DNA of 64,000 nucleotides from JBJMQS01 sp045802605 (GCA_045802605.1 JBJMQS010000074.1:62001-126000), one strand, 5' to 3'; positions 1 to 9,009 are shown, counted from the stretch's first letter. The notes: generated by a model not told the origin, from the sequence alone. Translations and numbers: made by a program.

Positions 1-818
1 ACGTCGGTGTTGTCGAAAAATGCGTAGACATCTCGGCCTTGTTTCATTGACTCGGCCAGCGGTCCGATCCGGCGTGCATCGCTAGGCTCGGAGCCTTGAT
101 GCCAGGCGCGAAACTTGGTTGCCCAGGCTTTAATTTCGCGCGGTGTGTAGCCCGATGCATAGAGTTGCCGGGAGCCGTGAAGGCGCACATAAACGAAGTC
201 CGCGGTCACATCTTCGGCGGTGGGAAACTTGCTGGCGACATCGGCGACGACTAGCGCGATGTTGTATTGCCGCAACAAATCGGTGAATCGATCGGTCAGA
301 AAACTCTCGTGGCGAAACTCCACGGCGTGCCGAACGGGCCGCTTCGCGTCCGGTTCGAGGAACGCGCGGTTCTTCAAAATCTCCGTGTGCCGTTTTGCGA
401 CCTTTGCAAGCTCCATCGTGTCGTGCGGCAACAGATCGAAGAAGGCTTTGACGCGATCTTCGTTGAACGACATCATCGGCGGGAATTGCCAGAGGATGGG
501 GCCGAGCTTCTCGCGCAAGCACAAAACGCCTTGCGCGAAATAATTTGCGAGCGGCTCGAGCGGTTCCTTGAGCTTGCGCATGTGCGTGAGAAAACGGCCG
601 CCTTTGAGCGTGAACAAGAAACCTGGCGGCGTCTCTTCGTACCACTCGCGAAAGTTCGAGGGGCGCTTGAGCGAATAGAAGGTGCCGTTGATCTCCAGAG
701 CGTTGAACTGCCGGCTGGCGAATGGCAGCTCCAGCCGATGCGGCAGCCCGGCCGGATAGAAGTTGCCGCGCCACGGCGGATAGAGCCACCCCGATATCCC
801 GACGCGGATTTGGGCCAT
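1..818 (-). CDS. DUF72 (YecE-like) protein, 3' end outside window
   Basis: The reading frame starts with an ATG at 818 (MAQIRVGISGWLYPPWRG) and is still open at base 1 after 272 codons, so only a short C-terminal piece can be missing if the protein has the usual 240-300 residues. Landmarks of the DUF72/YecE family are visible: GISGW near the N-terminus, NALEINGTFY, LWQFPP, VEFRHESF, VYVRLHG and, near the end, VYAFFDN. These proteins form a TIM-barrel-like fold; their reaction is not known to me, so no function is given. The gene is divergent from the response regulator that follows. Family assignment rests on motif order only. Confidence 0.88.
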   Translation of the reverse strand, partial: MAQIRVGISGWLYPPWRGNFYPAGLPHRLELPFASRQFNALEINGTFYSLKRPSNFREWYEETPPGFLFTLKGGRFLTHMRKLKEPLEPLANYFAQGVLCLREKLGPILWQFPPMMSFNEDRVKAFFDLLPHDTMELAKVAKRHTEILKNRAFLEPDAKRPVRHAVEFRHESFLTDRFTDLLRQYNIALVVADVASKFPTAEDVTADFVYVRLHGSRQLYASGYTPREIKAWATKFRAWHQGSEPSDARRIGPLAESMKQGRDVYAFFDNTD

Positions 819-991
819 AGGGATAGTGTAATACCCGCACAGATGGTGGCGATGTAGGTCTGCCTACTCTTAACTTCGCTGCGCTTGCTGAGATTCCGCA
901 TGCTTTTTTGACTTTTACATCGACTAACAAATATGATGCAGAGACTCGGCAGGTAGACTCGATCGGCGAATCCGTGGAGGATACGGAACGC

Positions 992-1381
992 GTGGCTGAC
1001 TCGCCGCCAAATGGTGTGCACCGCAATGGGGTGCGCGTCTTGATCGTAGACGACCACTTCGACACCGCAGCGTCGATGGCGCAACTTCTTACGTTGCTCG
1101 GCCACGAAGTGCGATTTGCCGAAGGGGCGGGCCGCGGCTTGGAACTCGTGCGTGACTGGTCGCCGCAAGTGGCGATCATCGACGTGCGAATGTCGCAAAT
1201 GGATGGATTCGAGTTTGCGCGCAGACTGCGCGAGATCGTGCGCTCGCCCATCAAGTTGGTGGCGATGACTGGGTTTACACGGGCGCGGGAAAAGACGGAG
1301 TCCATGGCCGAAGGATTTCACCATCATCTGGTGAAACCGTTCGAGCTCGACAAGTTATTAGAGATACTCGACGAAGTTTAG
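992..1381 (+). CDS. Single-domain response regulator (receiver only)
   Basis: The protein is one receiver domain with no output domain. Key residues are present: the acidic pair in VLIVDDH, the phospho-acceptor Asp in AIIDVRMS, the Thr in VAMTGF and the Lys in LVKPFE. Such proteins usually act by protein contact, in phosphorelays or as adaptors. The frame is open back to a TTG at 908, with GTG codons at 974 and 992. I chose 992 because GGAGGA (976-981) lies ten bases upstream; the extra N-terminal residues of the longer forms look unstructured. No histidine kinase is adjacent. The stop overlaps the stop of the convergent small gene by two bases. Confidence 0.85.
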   Translation: MADSPPNGVHRNGVRVLIVDDHFDTAASMAQLLTLLGHEVRFAEGAGRGLELVRDWSPQVAIIDVRMSQMDGFEFARRLREIVRSPIKLVAMTGFTRAREKTESMAEGFHHHLVKPFELDKLLEILDEV

Positions 1382-1644
1382 ACGCCGTTGGTTTGCGGTG
1401 CGGGTGTAGTTCCGCCGCCGCTCCAATCGCCGGCGGTCTGCCGGGTTCGCACTTCCATCAACAGTTGATCGAGACCGTCTTGATTCATCTGCTGGACTTT
1501 TTGTGCAAGTTGTGGTTGGTCTTTTTCCAATCGCTGCGCAATGAAACCTTTGAGTGCGGGCGGCAATTTGTCTCCCAGTCGAAAAAACTCGCAAGCTGCG
1601 ACGACGTGGTTCACTTCGTCAGACGTCAATCCATGAATAGCCAT
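1378..1644 (-). CDS. Small hypothetical protein, 88 aa
   Basis: An ATG at 1644 opens an 88-residue frame beginning MAIHGLTSDEVNHVVAACEF. The middle is rich in Gln, Leu, Lys and Asp (QRLEKDQPQLAQKVQQMNQ) and is probably helical, followed by a Gly/Thr/Pro-rich tail. There is no signal peptide or membrane segment and I recognise no family. It lies downstream of the L,D-transpeptidase-like gene on the same strand with an 83-base gap and could be co-transcribed with it. Its stop overlaps that of the convergent response regulator. A gene seems likely from its layout, but it is short. Confidence 0.55.
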   Translation of the reverse strand: MAIHGLTSDEVNHVVAACEFFRLGDKLPPALKGFIAQRLEKDQPQLAQKVQQMNQDGLDQLLMEVRTRQTAGDWSGGGTTPAPQTNGV

Positions 1645-1727
1645 AGTCGCGTCCCTCTGTGGACGGGCACAGCTGTAAAGTCGCGGCAAAGCGTGTGCCG
1701 GGGGGACGTTATGGAAGCGGCCGGGAA

Positions 1728-2294
1728 TCAGACCGTCGAAGAAATGATGGCAAAACCGATCGCTTGGCCCACCCAACCGCCTTTTACTGACCATTCGGCG
1801 AGCGTGGGGTACGCTTTCAGAAACAATTTGATGAATCGTTCCCAATCTGACGGATGAACGAGCAAACAGCCTTCGGACATCGAAATGCCTTCGGTCCAAC
1901 CGTACCAACCGTTGTGAAAGTGGATTCCGGTTGACGTCGTCTTCTTCGGATCGTTGCTTTTCACGAGGACCGGAAGATTGGCATTGATCACGATGACGGC
2001 ACGCATGCCGTTGGTGCGAACGGCTAGGTCCGACTCCGTGGGCTTTTTGGGATTATGGAAGCCGAGAAAGATGGGGTACGTTCCATCTCGTATCCGACCT
2101 TTGACGTTCATGTTGTCCGGGAAGATCGAGAGGCGGAACTTGCCTGCCACGCGGCCGGACACCGTCATGGTCGATTCGTATCGGCCATTGATGTCATGGC
2201 TTTTCGCGCCCGGCAGCCCTATGACGCCGGTCGGCAGTTTGTCGGTCGCGACATTGATATGAACGAAGTTGGCCACAGGATGTCGTGCTCGCAA
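1728..2294 (-). CDS. L,D-transpeptidase-like (YkuD-type) protein
   Basis: The C-terminal half carries a pattern resembling the YkuD catalytic signature: a His-containing stretch GIHFHNGWYGW followed by ISMSEGCLLVHPSDW, in which the Cys of S-x-G-C would be the nucleophile. The family cross-links peptidoglycan or attaches proteins to it; that role here is inferred. The protein is about 188 residues, and the first possible start is a TTG at 2294; an in-frame TAG lies further upstream and there is no earlier start codon. No clear signal peptide is seen, which is odd for a periplasmic enzyme and may mean the start is wrong. It is divergent from the sigma-factor gene. Confidence 0.6.
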   Translation of the reverse strand: MRARHPVANFVHINVATDKLPTGVIGLPGAKSHDINGRYESTMTVSGRVAGKFRLSIFPDNMNVKGRIRDGTYPIFLGFHNPKKPTESDLAVRTNGMRAVIVINANLPVLVKSNDPKKTTSTGIHFHNGWYGWTEGISMSEGCLLVHPSDWERFIKLFLKAYPTLAEWSVKGGWVGQAIGFAIISSTV

Positions 2295-2435
2295 ATTGAT
2301 ATCGGCCGATAAGCACCTTCTTTGAGTCTATCAAACACGGCGTTGGGGCATATGCGTCATATCCCGGGCACATCGTTTGCTTCGCTGGAACCGCCCGGGG
2401 ATTCGACGACTCACTCCGAGAATAACATAAGATCA

Positions 2436-3035
2436 ATGCCCAAACGCCGCGACGAGCCCGCTGGCAACCCCGTCGAACCAAGCGATCAAACGCTGTTGTT
2501 CCGGTTTCGTCGTGGGCAGGGCCAGGCGGCAACAGCGATCTATCTGCGCTATGCCCATCGACTCCGCGGTTTGGTGGATAAGCAAAAAGGGGCTGATCTC
2601 GCGGGGCGGCTCGATGCGGACGACATCGTGCAATCAGTCTTTCGCACTTTTTTTCGCCGGGCCGCGGCCGGGCATTACGATGTGCCTGAAGGCGACGAGT
2701 TGTGGAAATTGTTCTTGGTCATCGGTTTGAACAAATTGCGGTCAGCGGCGACACATCACCGGGCGGCCAAGCGCGACATTCGCCGGACGACGTCGCCAAG
2801 CGATGCTGCCACCGTGGCGAGCAAGGACGATGATGTCGCTCTTACTGTTTTGCAAATGGTAATCGACGACGTGCTGTCGCGATTGCCAGTCGGTCATCGG
2901 CGATTTGTGGAAATGCGAATCGAAGGCCACGAGATCGCGGACATCTCCCGCGAGACGGGGCGAGCCCGACGGTCGATTGAGCGGGTGTTGCAGGAATTTC
3001 GCGACCGGCTGCGGCGCGAAATCGCGAGTGAGTGA
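2436..3035 (+). CDS. ECF-type sigma factor (planctomycete group)
   Basis: A 199-residue sigma-70-family protein. Region 2 is seen as RLDADDIVQSVFRTFFRR and region 4 as RLPVGHRRFVEMRIEG followed by a helix-turn-helix (IADISRETGRARRSIERVL). The frame extends upstream to 2322, but the ATG at 2436 (MPKRRDEPAG) matches where homologous ECF factors begin; the extra 38 codons look like leader sequence. It is followed after nine bases by a membrane Ser/Thr kinase on the same strand. This arrangement is common in planctomycetes and suggests that the kinase and the sigma factor share a signalling role. Regulon unknown. Confidence 0.85.
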   Translation: MPKRRDEPAGNPVEPSDQTLLFRFRRGQGQAATAIYLRYAHRLRGLVDKQKGADLAGRLDADDIVQSVFRTFFRRAAAGHYDVPEGDELWKLFLVIGLNKLRSAATHHRAAKRDIRRTTSPSDAATVASKDDDVALTVLQMVIDDVLSRLPVGHRRFVEMRIEGHEIADISRETGRARRSIERVLQEFRDRLRREIASE

Positions 3036-3044
3036 GGCTGACGT

Positions 3045-4916
3045 TTGGATGACCGTGCGCAAGAGATCGATCGGTATGTCGAAGCCTTTGAACAGGCACG
3101 TTCGGCCAACTCGGTCAGTGATTTACTAAGCTTCGCGCCGCCCGCCGATCATCCGCTCCATCTGCCGGTGTTGCGCGAGATCGTCCGCGTGGATCTCGAA
3201 TTTGGTTGGGAAGAAGGCCGGCCTCGATCGCTCGACGACTATCGGACTGCGCTGCCAAGCGTCTTCGCGGATGGGCACGGCAATGACATCGCATTTGAAG
3301 AATACCGTTTGCGCTTGCAAGCGGGCGATAACCCGCGGATCGAGGACTATCGCGATCGCGGCTTCGATGTCACGGGCTGGCCAACGCGTGCTGCAACCGC
3401 GACTATCGAAATCCCGTCCGAAGGCCGGACGCTGCGAGCCATCTCCATGCACGCCGCAGGTACCTCCGGTTACACCGGCGACTTGCGGAGCTTGTTGCAT
3501 GAGCGACTCAAATTCGTCGCCATTGGTTGTGCGGCCATCCCTGCCTATTTTGGCCTGCTTGTCGTCCTGAGCCCATCGCAAAAAGTGGCGTTTTCGTTGG
3601 ACAATCCGTATTTGATCGCCTTCAACTGGTTTGCCTGCGCGGTAAGCACACTGGTCGTCGCCGCATTGTGGTGGGTGCAACACTGGACGCTAGCCAAGCT
3701 TCGGTTCGTCGAAGTGCTGTTGTTCGGTTTGACCCTGGCCGAGATGAGCTTGAGCCTTTTTTCCGATCTGTTTTTGGATCGGGAGCTGCGCGAGCCGTTC
3801 ACGCAAGGGGAGCACGCGCTCTTCCACTACGGCAGCTCGTGGAGTCTTCCTTTCGCGCTGCTAATCGTCAGTTACGGCACGTTGATCCCCAGTTCTTGGC
3901 GACGATGCATCGTCATGGTGGCCGTGATGGCCGGCGTGCCGCTGGGTATTGCAGTCGCCGGAACGATGTGGGAAGGCGTATTCAATCGCATCTATATCGA
4001 TGCCTTCTTGGTGCAGATGGCGATCTGGCTCATCGCGGCTTGCGCGATCGCGATCTATGGCGCTCGCCGCATCGCCATGCTCCAGCGCGAGGCATTTGAA
4101 GCGCGACGTTTGGGGCAGTATCAGTTGCGTGAACGCATTGCAGTCGGCGGCATGGGCGAGGTCTATCGGGCTGAGCATGTGCTTTTGCGGCGGCCCTGTG
4201 CTCTGAAGTTGATTCGTGCGGAATTCGCCAATGACCCCGAGATCCGCCGTCGCTTCGAACATGAAGTGCAGATGACCGCGACGCTGACGCACCCGAATAC
4301 TGTGCAAGTGTTTGACTATGGCAGCACGCGCGATGGTACGTTCTACTACGTCATGGAATACTTGCCTGGCCTGAATCTGGAACAGGTCGTGACCAAAGAG
4401 GGGCCGCTCAAGCCTGAGCGCATAGTGCACATCATGCGGCAAGTCTGCGGTTCGTTGCGTGAAGCGCACGCGGCCGGTTTGATCCACCGCGACTTGAAGC
4501 CGAGCAACGTCATCCTCGGTGAGCGCGGCGGCATGGAGGACGTCGCCAAGTTGCTGGACTTCGGGCTCGTGCTCTTGGCTGACCGTGCCGACTTCTCGTC
4601 GATCGCCGGCAGCCCGCTATTCATGTCGCCGGAGCAAGGCACTGGACGGGCCGATTTAGATGAACGATCCGACATTTATGGGCTCGGCGCACTGATGTAT
4701 TACCTGGCCACGGGCCGGCCGCCATTTGTCCGCGACAGCATCACCGCAGTTCTTGCGGCCAATCGGCAAGATCCTGTCGTGCCGCCGAGCCACATCCAGA
4801 CAAACGTTCCCAAGTCTTTAGAGGACGCCATCTTGGGTTGTCTGGAAAAAGACCCAGCCAAACGCTATTCAAGTGTTGAAGCATTGCTCAATGCATTGAA
4901 TCGCCCCCTCAACTAA
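3045..4916 (+). CDS. Membrane Ser/Thr protein kinase, membrane domain before kinase
   Basis: 623 residues. Residues 1-150 are soluble. About six hydrophobic segments follow between residues 155 and 345, for example FVAIGCAAIPAYFGLLVVL and FLVQMAIWLIAACAIAIYGA. The protein kinase domain is at 358-620: glycine loop RIAVGGMGEVY, ATP-binding Lys in CALKLI, catalytic HRDLKPSNVIL, DFGLVLL and MSPEQ in place of APE. The start is a TTG at 3045, chosen because a GTGAGG-like Shine-Dalgarno lies about eight bases upstream and no in-frame ATG fits the N-terminus. It directly follows the ECF sigma gene, its probable partner. The kinase lies at the C-terminal end, after the membrane domain. Confidence 0.9.
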   Translation: MDDRAQEIDRYVEAFEQARSANSVSDLLSFAPPADHPLHLPVLREIVRVDLEFGWEEGRPRSLDDYRTALPSVFADGHGNDIAFEEYRLRLQAGDNPRIEDYRDRGFDVTGWPTRAATATIEIPSEGRTLRAISMHAAGTSGYTGDLRSLLHERLKFVAIGCAAIPAYFGLLVVLSPSQKVAFSLDNPYLIAFNWFACAVSTLVVAALWWVQHWTLAKLRFVEVLLFGLTLAEMSLSLFSDLFLDRELREPFTQGEHALFHYGSSWSLPFALLIVSYGTLIPSSWRRCIVMVAVMAGVPLGIAVAGTMWEGVFNRIYIDAFLVQMAIWLIAACAIAIYGARRIAMLQREAFEARRLGQYQLRERIAVGGMGEVYRAEHVLLRRPCALKLIRAEFANDPEIRRRFEHEVQMTATLTHPNTVQVFDYGSTRDGTFYYVMEYLPGLNLEQVVTKEGPLKPERIVHIMRQVCGSLREAHAAGLIHRDLKPSNVILGERGGMEDVAKLLDFGLVLLADRADFSSIAGSPLFMSPEQGTGRADLDERSDIYGLGALMYYLATGRPPFVRDSITAVLAANRQDPVVPPSHIQTNVPKSLEDAILGCLEKDPAKRYSSVEALLNALNRPLN

Positions 4917-4969
4917 TTTTCTCAAAGAATCCTCAGAATTCTTGGCGGCTCGGCGTCCCCAAATCGCCT

Positions 4970-4994
4970 CTCCTAAGGAGATGCGGCCCGCATC
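4970..4994. promoter_or_regulatory. Two abutting short palindromes upstream of the NPDV-repeat gene
   Basis: CTCCTAAGGAG (4970-4980) and GATGCGGCCCGCATC (4980-4994) are both near-perfect dyads sharing one base, 24 bases upstream of the ATG at 5018. They could be a protein-binding site or a hairpin in the leader. Nothing else supports a role. Confidence 0.25.
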
Positions 4995-5017
4995 GGGGCG
5001 CTATTTGGGGGCCTTCC

Positions 5018-5912
5018 ATGAGATCGCAGACCAAGACTCGCTGGCAATTGTCGGTCCTGGAAAATCGAGAGGTGTTGAGCACGACCAATTTGTTCGATGC
5101 CAACTTCTATCTGGCTCACAACCCCGATGTGGCCGCGGCGGTCAGCCAAGGCCGAATGACGGCCGAAGATCACTTCCGCCATTGGGGCGATGCCGAGCGG
5201 CGTTCCGGCAATCCACTCTTCGATCCGCAAACTTATCTCGACGACAATCCTGATGTCCGTGACGCCGTCGAGCATGGCCGCATTACCGCGATGCGGCATT
5301 TTGAATTGGCCGGGCAGTTCGAGAATCGCCGGGCCTCGGATGATTTCAGTGGCGCACGATTATCTCGACGATAACCCCGACATCCGGCATGAGGTCGAGC
5401 AACATCATTTAACGGCATTTGAGCACTTCCTTCATTTCGGACAGTTCGAAGATCGATTGCCTTTCCATGGATTCGATCGCAGCGAGTATCTCGATGATAA
5501 TCCTGACGTGCGCGACGCAGTCGAGCACGGAAGAATCTCGGCTGTGGCGCATTACGAGCTTTATGGCCGGCACGAGGGCCGGCACCTCGCCACATCGACG
5601 CCGGTGACGACCACGCCGGGACAGACGACCACATTTAGTGGCACATCGCAAAACCACGATGACAAGAAGTTCTTCTCGTTTACACCGCCGCAGTCCGGCA
5701 CGTTGCAAGTGGTCGTGGAATCCTCGAACGGCGTGTTCGCTCAAGTCGAGATTGAAGTGGCACAAACCAGTGCCAATGTTTTTGAGACCGACCCCAACAA
5801 CGGAATCAATTCCGGCTCATTCCAGGTGACTGGCGGAACGAACTACCTGTTGCGCGTAAGGGCCCCCAGTAACAGCACCGCGGCATTTACGGTCAAATTG
5901 ACGCTGAGTTGA
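5018..5912 (+). pseudogene. NPDV-repeat surface protein with PPC-like domain, frameshifted
   Basis: Two overlapping frames make one protein. The first (ATG 5018, stop 5374) starts MRSQTKTRWQLSVLENREVL, an LENR-type planctomycete export tag, and holds two repeats of the pattern F-x4-YLxxNPDV...A-x2-HF...G-x3-R. The second frame carries two more copies (YLDDNPDIRHEV and YLDDNPDVRDAV) and then a beta-rich domain resembling a pre-peptidase C-terminal domain (FFSFTPPQSG to the end). The break is near 5340-5360: repeats 1, 2 and 4 have 12 bases between the F and YL codons, whereas this one has 13, so one extra base explains it. It could be a real lesion or a sequencing error. Rho-independent terminator follows. 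Confidence 0.75.
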
Positions 5913-5936
5913 ACTTGGTCCAACGGCGTAATATCT

Positions 5937-5968
5937 GGGGCACGTCCACAAGAGGGACGTGCCCTTTT
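5937..5968 (+). terminator. Rho-independent terminator
   Basis: GGGCACGTCC (5938-5947) pairs perfectly with GGACGTGCCC (5955-5964) around a seven-base loop, followed by TTTT. It lies 25 bases after the stop of the NPDV-repeat gene. Confidence 0.85.
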
Positions 5969-6276
5969 AGTTTCCTTAAGTGCGGCTAGCCTGTCACATT
6001 GGCCGCCAACCTGAATATCTGATGAAGAACCGGTGCTTTTGAACCGGAATTCCCATGTTATTCTCTAACAGAATCGCTTCATTGTCGTCCGGAATCGTAC
6101 AGACGCTTAACGAGCGCGAGACACAATAATCGAACCGCAATATGCGGAGCGCATGTTGCGAATTAAGATTCGTTACGGAACGTGCCCCCGCGGTTCGTGA
6201 CGATGGTTTCTCGAAATCGTTCCATGGTTGCAATACCTGCGTGCCACCGCGCGGGTTTTTCATTAATGGATCGTAG
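5969..6276. other. Intergenic stretch without a convincing gene
   Basis: About 300 bases between the terminator and the Crp/Fnr gene. A 108-codon minus-strand frame crosses it and the start of the regulator gene, but shows no family features and no Shine-Dalgarno. The AT content is higher than in the neighbouring genes, in keeping with a promoter region for the regulator. No clear -35/-10 pair was identified. Confidence 0.4.
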
Positions 6277-6996
6277 TTGGGAGCGCCCATTTCGCCGCCG
6301 AACTCGATTGGTGTTGGCAATCGCCTACTGGATCGCCTGCCCAGCGCTGAAATGCAGCGTCTGAGCGGCGAGATTCAGCAGGTGTCGCTGCCGTTTAAGC
6401 AAGTGATCTATCAGGCGCGGGAGCCGATCCAGCACACTTACTTCATTACTTCAGGCATTGCGTCGGCGATTGCGACCGCGCGCGATGGCCGAGCGGTCGA
6501 GGTGGCAACAATTGGCAACGAAGGAATGCTCGGCCTCCCCGCGGCCTTTGGCGAGACGGGCTCTCCTAATCAAATCGTGATGCAGGTTGCGGGGACGGCA
6601 TTGCGGATATCGACCGCCGCCCTCGCGGCTGAGCGGGCCAACAATACGCCGCTCTATCAAACTTTAATTCGCTATCACGCCGCTTACTTAACGCAGATTT
6701 CTCAGTCGGTGGCGTGCAACGGCTTGCACACGGTGAAGCACCGCTGCTGTCGTTGGCTGCTCGCAACTCACGATCGCTTTCAGGCCGACGAGATTCCTCT
6801 GACGCACGAATTTCTGGCGATCATGCTCGGCGTGCGGCGAGCCAGCGTTTCGGAAGTGCTGCGGCCGTTGCAGAAGCAGGGGATGTTAAGCTCCGGACGT
6901 GGCCGCATCACCATCATGAACCGGCCCGCCCTCGAATCGTGCGCTTGCGAATGCTACCGCACGGTGGTGGATGAGTATCGGCGATTGTTGGGCTGA
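6277..6996 (+). CDS. Crp/Fnr-family transcriptional regulator
   Basis: 239 residues. The N-terminal cyclic-nucleotide-binding-like beta-roll runs from about residue 15 to 130 (LPFKQVIYQAREPIQHTYF, VEVATIGNEGMLGLP). The C-terminal winged helix is at about 160-225 (LTHEFLAIMLGVRRASVSEV, then LRPLQKQGMLSSGRGRITIM). The cysteines are late in the protein (CACECY), not the N-terminal set of Fe-S Fnr proteins, so it is unlikely to be a classical oxygen sensor; the ligand is unknown. The start is a TTG at 6277; the conserved domain begins only 15 residues later and the next in-frame Met would remove part of it. It stands alone between two intergenic gaps. Confidence 0.88.
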   Translation: MGAPISPPNSIGVGNRLLDRLPSAEMQRLSGEIQQVSLPFKQVIYQAREPIQHTYFITSGIASAIATARDGRAVEVATIGNEGMLGLPAAFGETGSPNQIVMQVAGTALRISTAALAAERANNTPLYQTLIRYHAAYLTQISQSVACNGLHTVKHRCCRWLLATHDRFQADEIPLTHEFLAIMLGVRRASVSEVLRPLQKQGMLSSGRGRITIMNRPALESCACECYRTVVDEYRRLLG

Positions 6997-7054
6997 TCTT
7001 TCGCAATCGCATTCAAATTTCTAAGTTAGCAATGGTCCTCAATCAGGAGATATC

Positions 7055-7180
7055 ATGGGCAACCCTGCCGCCGTCCGCGCTAAGAAGAGTGAAAAGCGAC
7101 GCAAGAAGGAAGAGCTTCGTCTGGCCAAGAAAGCCGCCGGGGCGAAGCCGGCCGCAACTGCGAAGAAAAAGACCAAGTAA
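7055..7180 (+). CDS. Small Lys/Arg/Ala-rich basic protein, 41 aa
   Basis: An ATG at 7055 preceded by CAGGAGA (7044-7050) opens a 41-residue frame starting MGNPAAVRAKKSEKRRKKEE and ending ATAKKKTK. It has very many Lys/Arg and Ala, no aromatic residues and no Cys. The first half is likely a charged helix, the tail a histone-H1-like AK-rich arm. The excellent ribosome binding site makes translation likely. A nucleic-acid-binding role would fit the composition but is only an inference. Confidence 0.65.
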   Translation: MGNPAAVRAKKSEKRRKKEELRLAKKAAGAKPAATAKKKTK

Positions 7181-7302
7181 ATCCAGCCTTTAATTATTGC
7201 GTTAATTGCGCTTCCCACCCGGCCTTCACTGACGGAGTCGCCGTCGTGTAATATCGTGGCACTTCTGGCGATTAGCTCGCCGGACCTCAAGGATGAGGAT
7301 TC

Positions 7303-9009
7303 GTGCCGATCACATTGCGTCTCTGGGCGATGAAGTTCTGGTCGCGCGCGTCGTCAGTGCGACCCGATTGGGCGGCCTACGCCTTCGTATTGGCGATCGC
7401 ATCGATCCTCTTTCTGCCGCGGCTAGGCGAGCGCGGCGTGGTCTCAGAGGAATTTCGTTGGGCGGAAGTCGCCCGTGAAATGCGGCTCTCGGGCGACTAT
7501 TTCCACCCGACGCTCAACGGTCAGTCCTATTACGACAAACCGCTCGGCACTTATTGGCTGATCGTGGCCGCCTCGTTTTTCACCGGAGAGGTTAACGAGA
7601 CTGCGGTGCGCTTGCCCCCGGCCTGCGCGGGGTTGTTAGCGGTATTCCTCGTGATGTCTCTGGCCCGGCGCATCTACGATGAGCGCACCGCGCTTTGGTC
7701 CGGATTGATTTTGGCTACGAGCTTTGGCGTCATGTTTTATGCCCGCCGCGGCACCGCCGACATGGAAACGACCGTGGGCGTGCTCGCTGCCATCTGGTTG
7801 TATGAGCGCTGCCACACCCGGCCCGGCCCATGGATGATTGGGTTGTGTTCGATCATGGCGATCACTTCGCAAATGAAAGGTTTGCTCGGCTTTGCATTGC
7901 CGGGGGCCGTGCTGTTGATGCATGGCATTTGGCTGGCGATGGCACACCGAGGCGAAGCTGTCCCGCGAAAGCGGTGGTTGATCGATTCCAACCGTTGGCT
8001 CGCTCAGCCATGGACGATGGTTGCCGTGCCAATCACCGCGGGCCTCTACCTCGGCCCTTATGTGATCTCGTCAATGACCGGAAGCAGTGATGGGTTGAAT
8101 TGGGTTTACCTGGAGAACATTCAACGGTTCGTTGCCCCTCGCAATCACTTGGGGCCTCCCTACTTGTACATCTTCGTGTTGTTGATCCTAACGGCCCCCT
8201 GGTCAGCGTTCCTTCCCGCGGCGCTGTGTACGGCACGTGAGGGCCGGGACCGTTTGGCTTGGTCATACTTCCTAGCCGTATTCCTTTTTTTCACGGTCTC
8301 CGCGTCACGCCGCAGTTACTATCTGCTGCCGATTACACCAGCCGCGGCACTTTTGCTCGGCCGGTCGCTTGCCTTGCCGACGGATATGCTCTTTCCGCTT
8401 GCCCGGCGTCTGCGTGCCGGCGGCTTCATCATTTGCATGCTGGGCACGGCGTTGGCCGGACTGTTGCTCCTGCCGATTCAAAGGATACTTCCGCTGCCTT
8501 ACGCCACATTGCCCGCATTGCCAGGTTGGTGGCTTTTCTTGGCGGGATGGTTAGTTGCGGCGTTGGCGATTGTTGGAATCGTTCTCAGACAAATTGACCC
8601 GCGGCGCTTCGTGGCAGGAGTTTCAGTGGCGGTAAACGCCTATCTTTTTCTGACTATCTTGCCGGCAGCGGAACTGGTTCGACCTAGGCGCGAATTTATT
8701 GAAGACGTCGCCCATTATCGAAGTGATATTCAACATGTGGGTTTATGCGACGCCCAAGAACTCGTGTTTGATTTGCACTTATGGCCTCCGGTTCCGCAAT
8801 TCCCGACTACCCAACAGGCGATGACGGCGCTACAGAACGGCGAGGTAGACTCGCTGCTCATATCACGAAGGCGTTGGGCCGAAGTCCGGGTGCCGATCGA
8901 TGTGTTGGCAACGGAGAGTAGTCAGCCGTGGGAGAGCCCGGGGGCATTGCACGATAAGATGATGTTGCTGAAGCTGAGTCGCCCGGTGCATGCTGCTCAC
9001 GCTCCATGA
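7303..9009 (+). CDS. GT-C family glycosyltransferase (ArnT/PMT-like)
   Basis: 568 residues with about ten or more hydrophobic segments. After the first membrane helix comes ERGVVSEEFRWAEVAREM, the acidic loop typical of GT-C enzymes such as ArnT and protein mannosyltransferases, then LNGQSYYDKPLGTYWLI, also typical of ArnT-like proteins. Such enzymes transfer a sugar from a polyprenyl-phosphate donor to lipid or protein on the outer face of the membrane; the acceptor here is unknown. The start is a GTG at 7303. The stop TGA overlaps the ATG of the next gene (ATGA at 9006-9009), so the two are translationally coupled. Confidence 0.85.
   Translation: MPITLRLWAMKFWSRASSVRPDWAAYAFVLAIASILFLPRLGERGVVSEEFRWAEVAREMRLSGDYFHPTLNGQSYYDKPLGTYWLIVAASFFTGEVNETAVRLPPACAGLLAVFLVMSLARRIYDERTALWSGLILATSFGVMFYARRGTADMETTVGVLAAIWLYERCHTRPGPWMIGLCSIMAITSQMKGLLGFALPGAVLLMHGIWLAMAHRGEAVPRKRWLIDSNRWLAQPWTMVAVPITAGLYLGPYVISSMTGSSDGLNWVYLENIQRFVAPRNHLGPPYLYIFVLLILTAPWSAFLPAALCTAREGRDRLAWSYFLAVFLFFTVSASRRSYYLLPITPAAALLLGRSLALPTDMLFPLARRLRAGGFIICMLGTALAGLLLLPIQRILPLPYATLPALPGWWLFLAGWLVAALAIVGIVLRQIDPRRFVAGVSVAVNAYLFLTILPAAELVRPRREFIEDVAHYRSDIQHVGLCDAQELVFDLHLWPPVPQFPTTQQAMTALQNGEVDSLLISRRRWAEVRVPIDVLATESSQPWESPGALHDKMMLLKLSRPVHAAHAP

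Noticed and set aside
5994..6320. Minus-strand frame of 108 codons
   Set aside because: It overlaps the start of the Crp/Fnr gene, lacks a ribosome binding site and shows no recognisable features.
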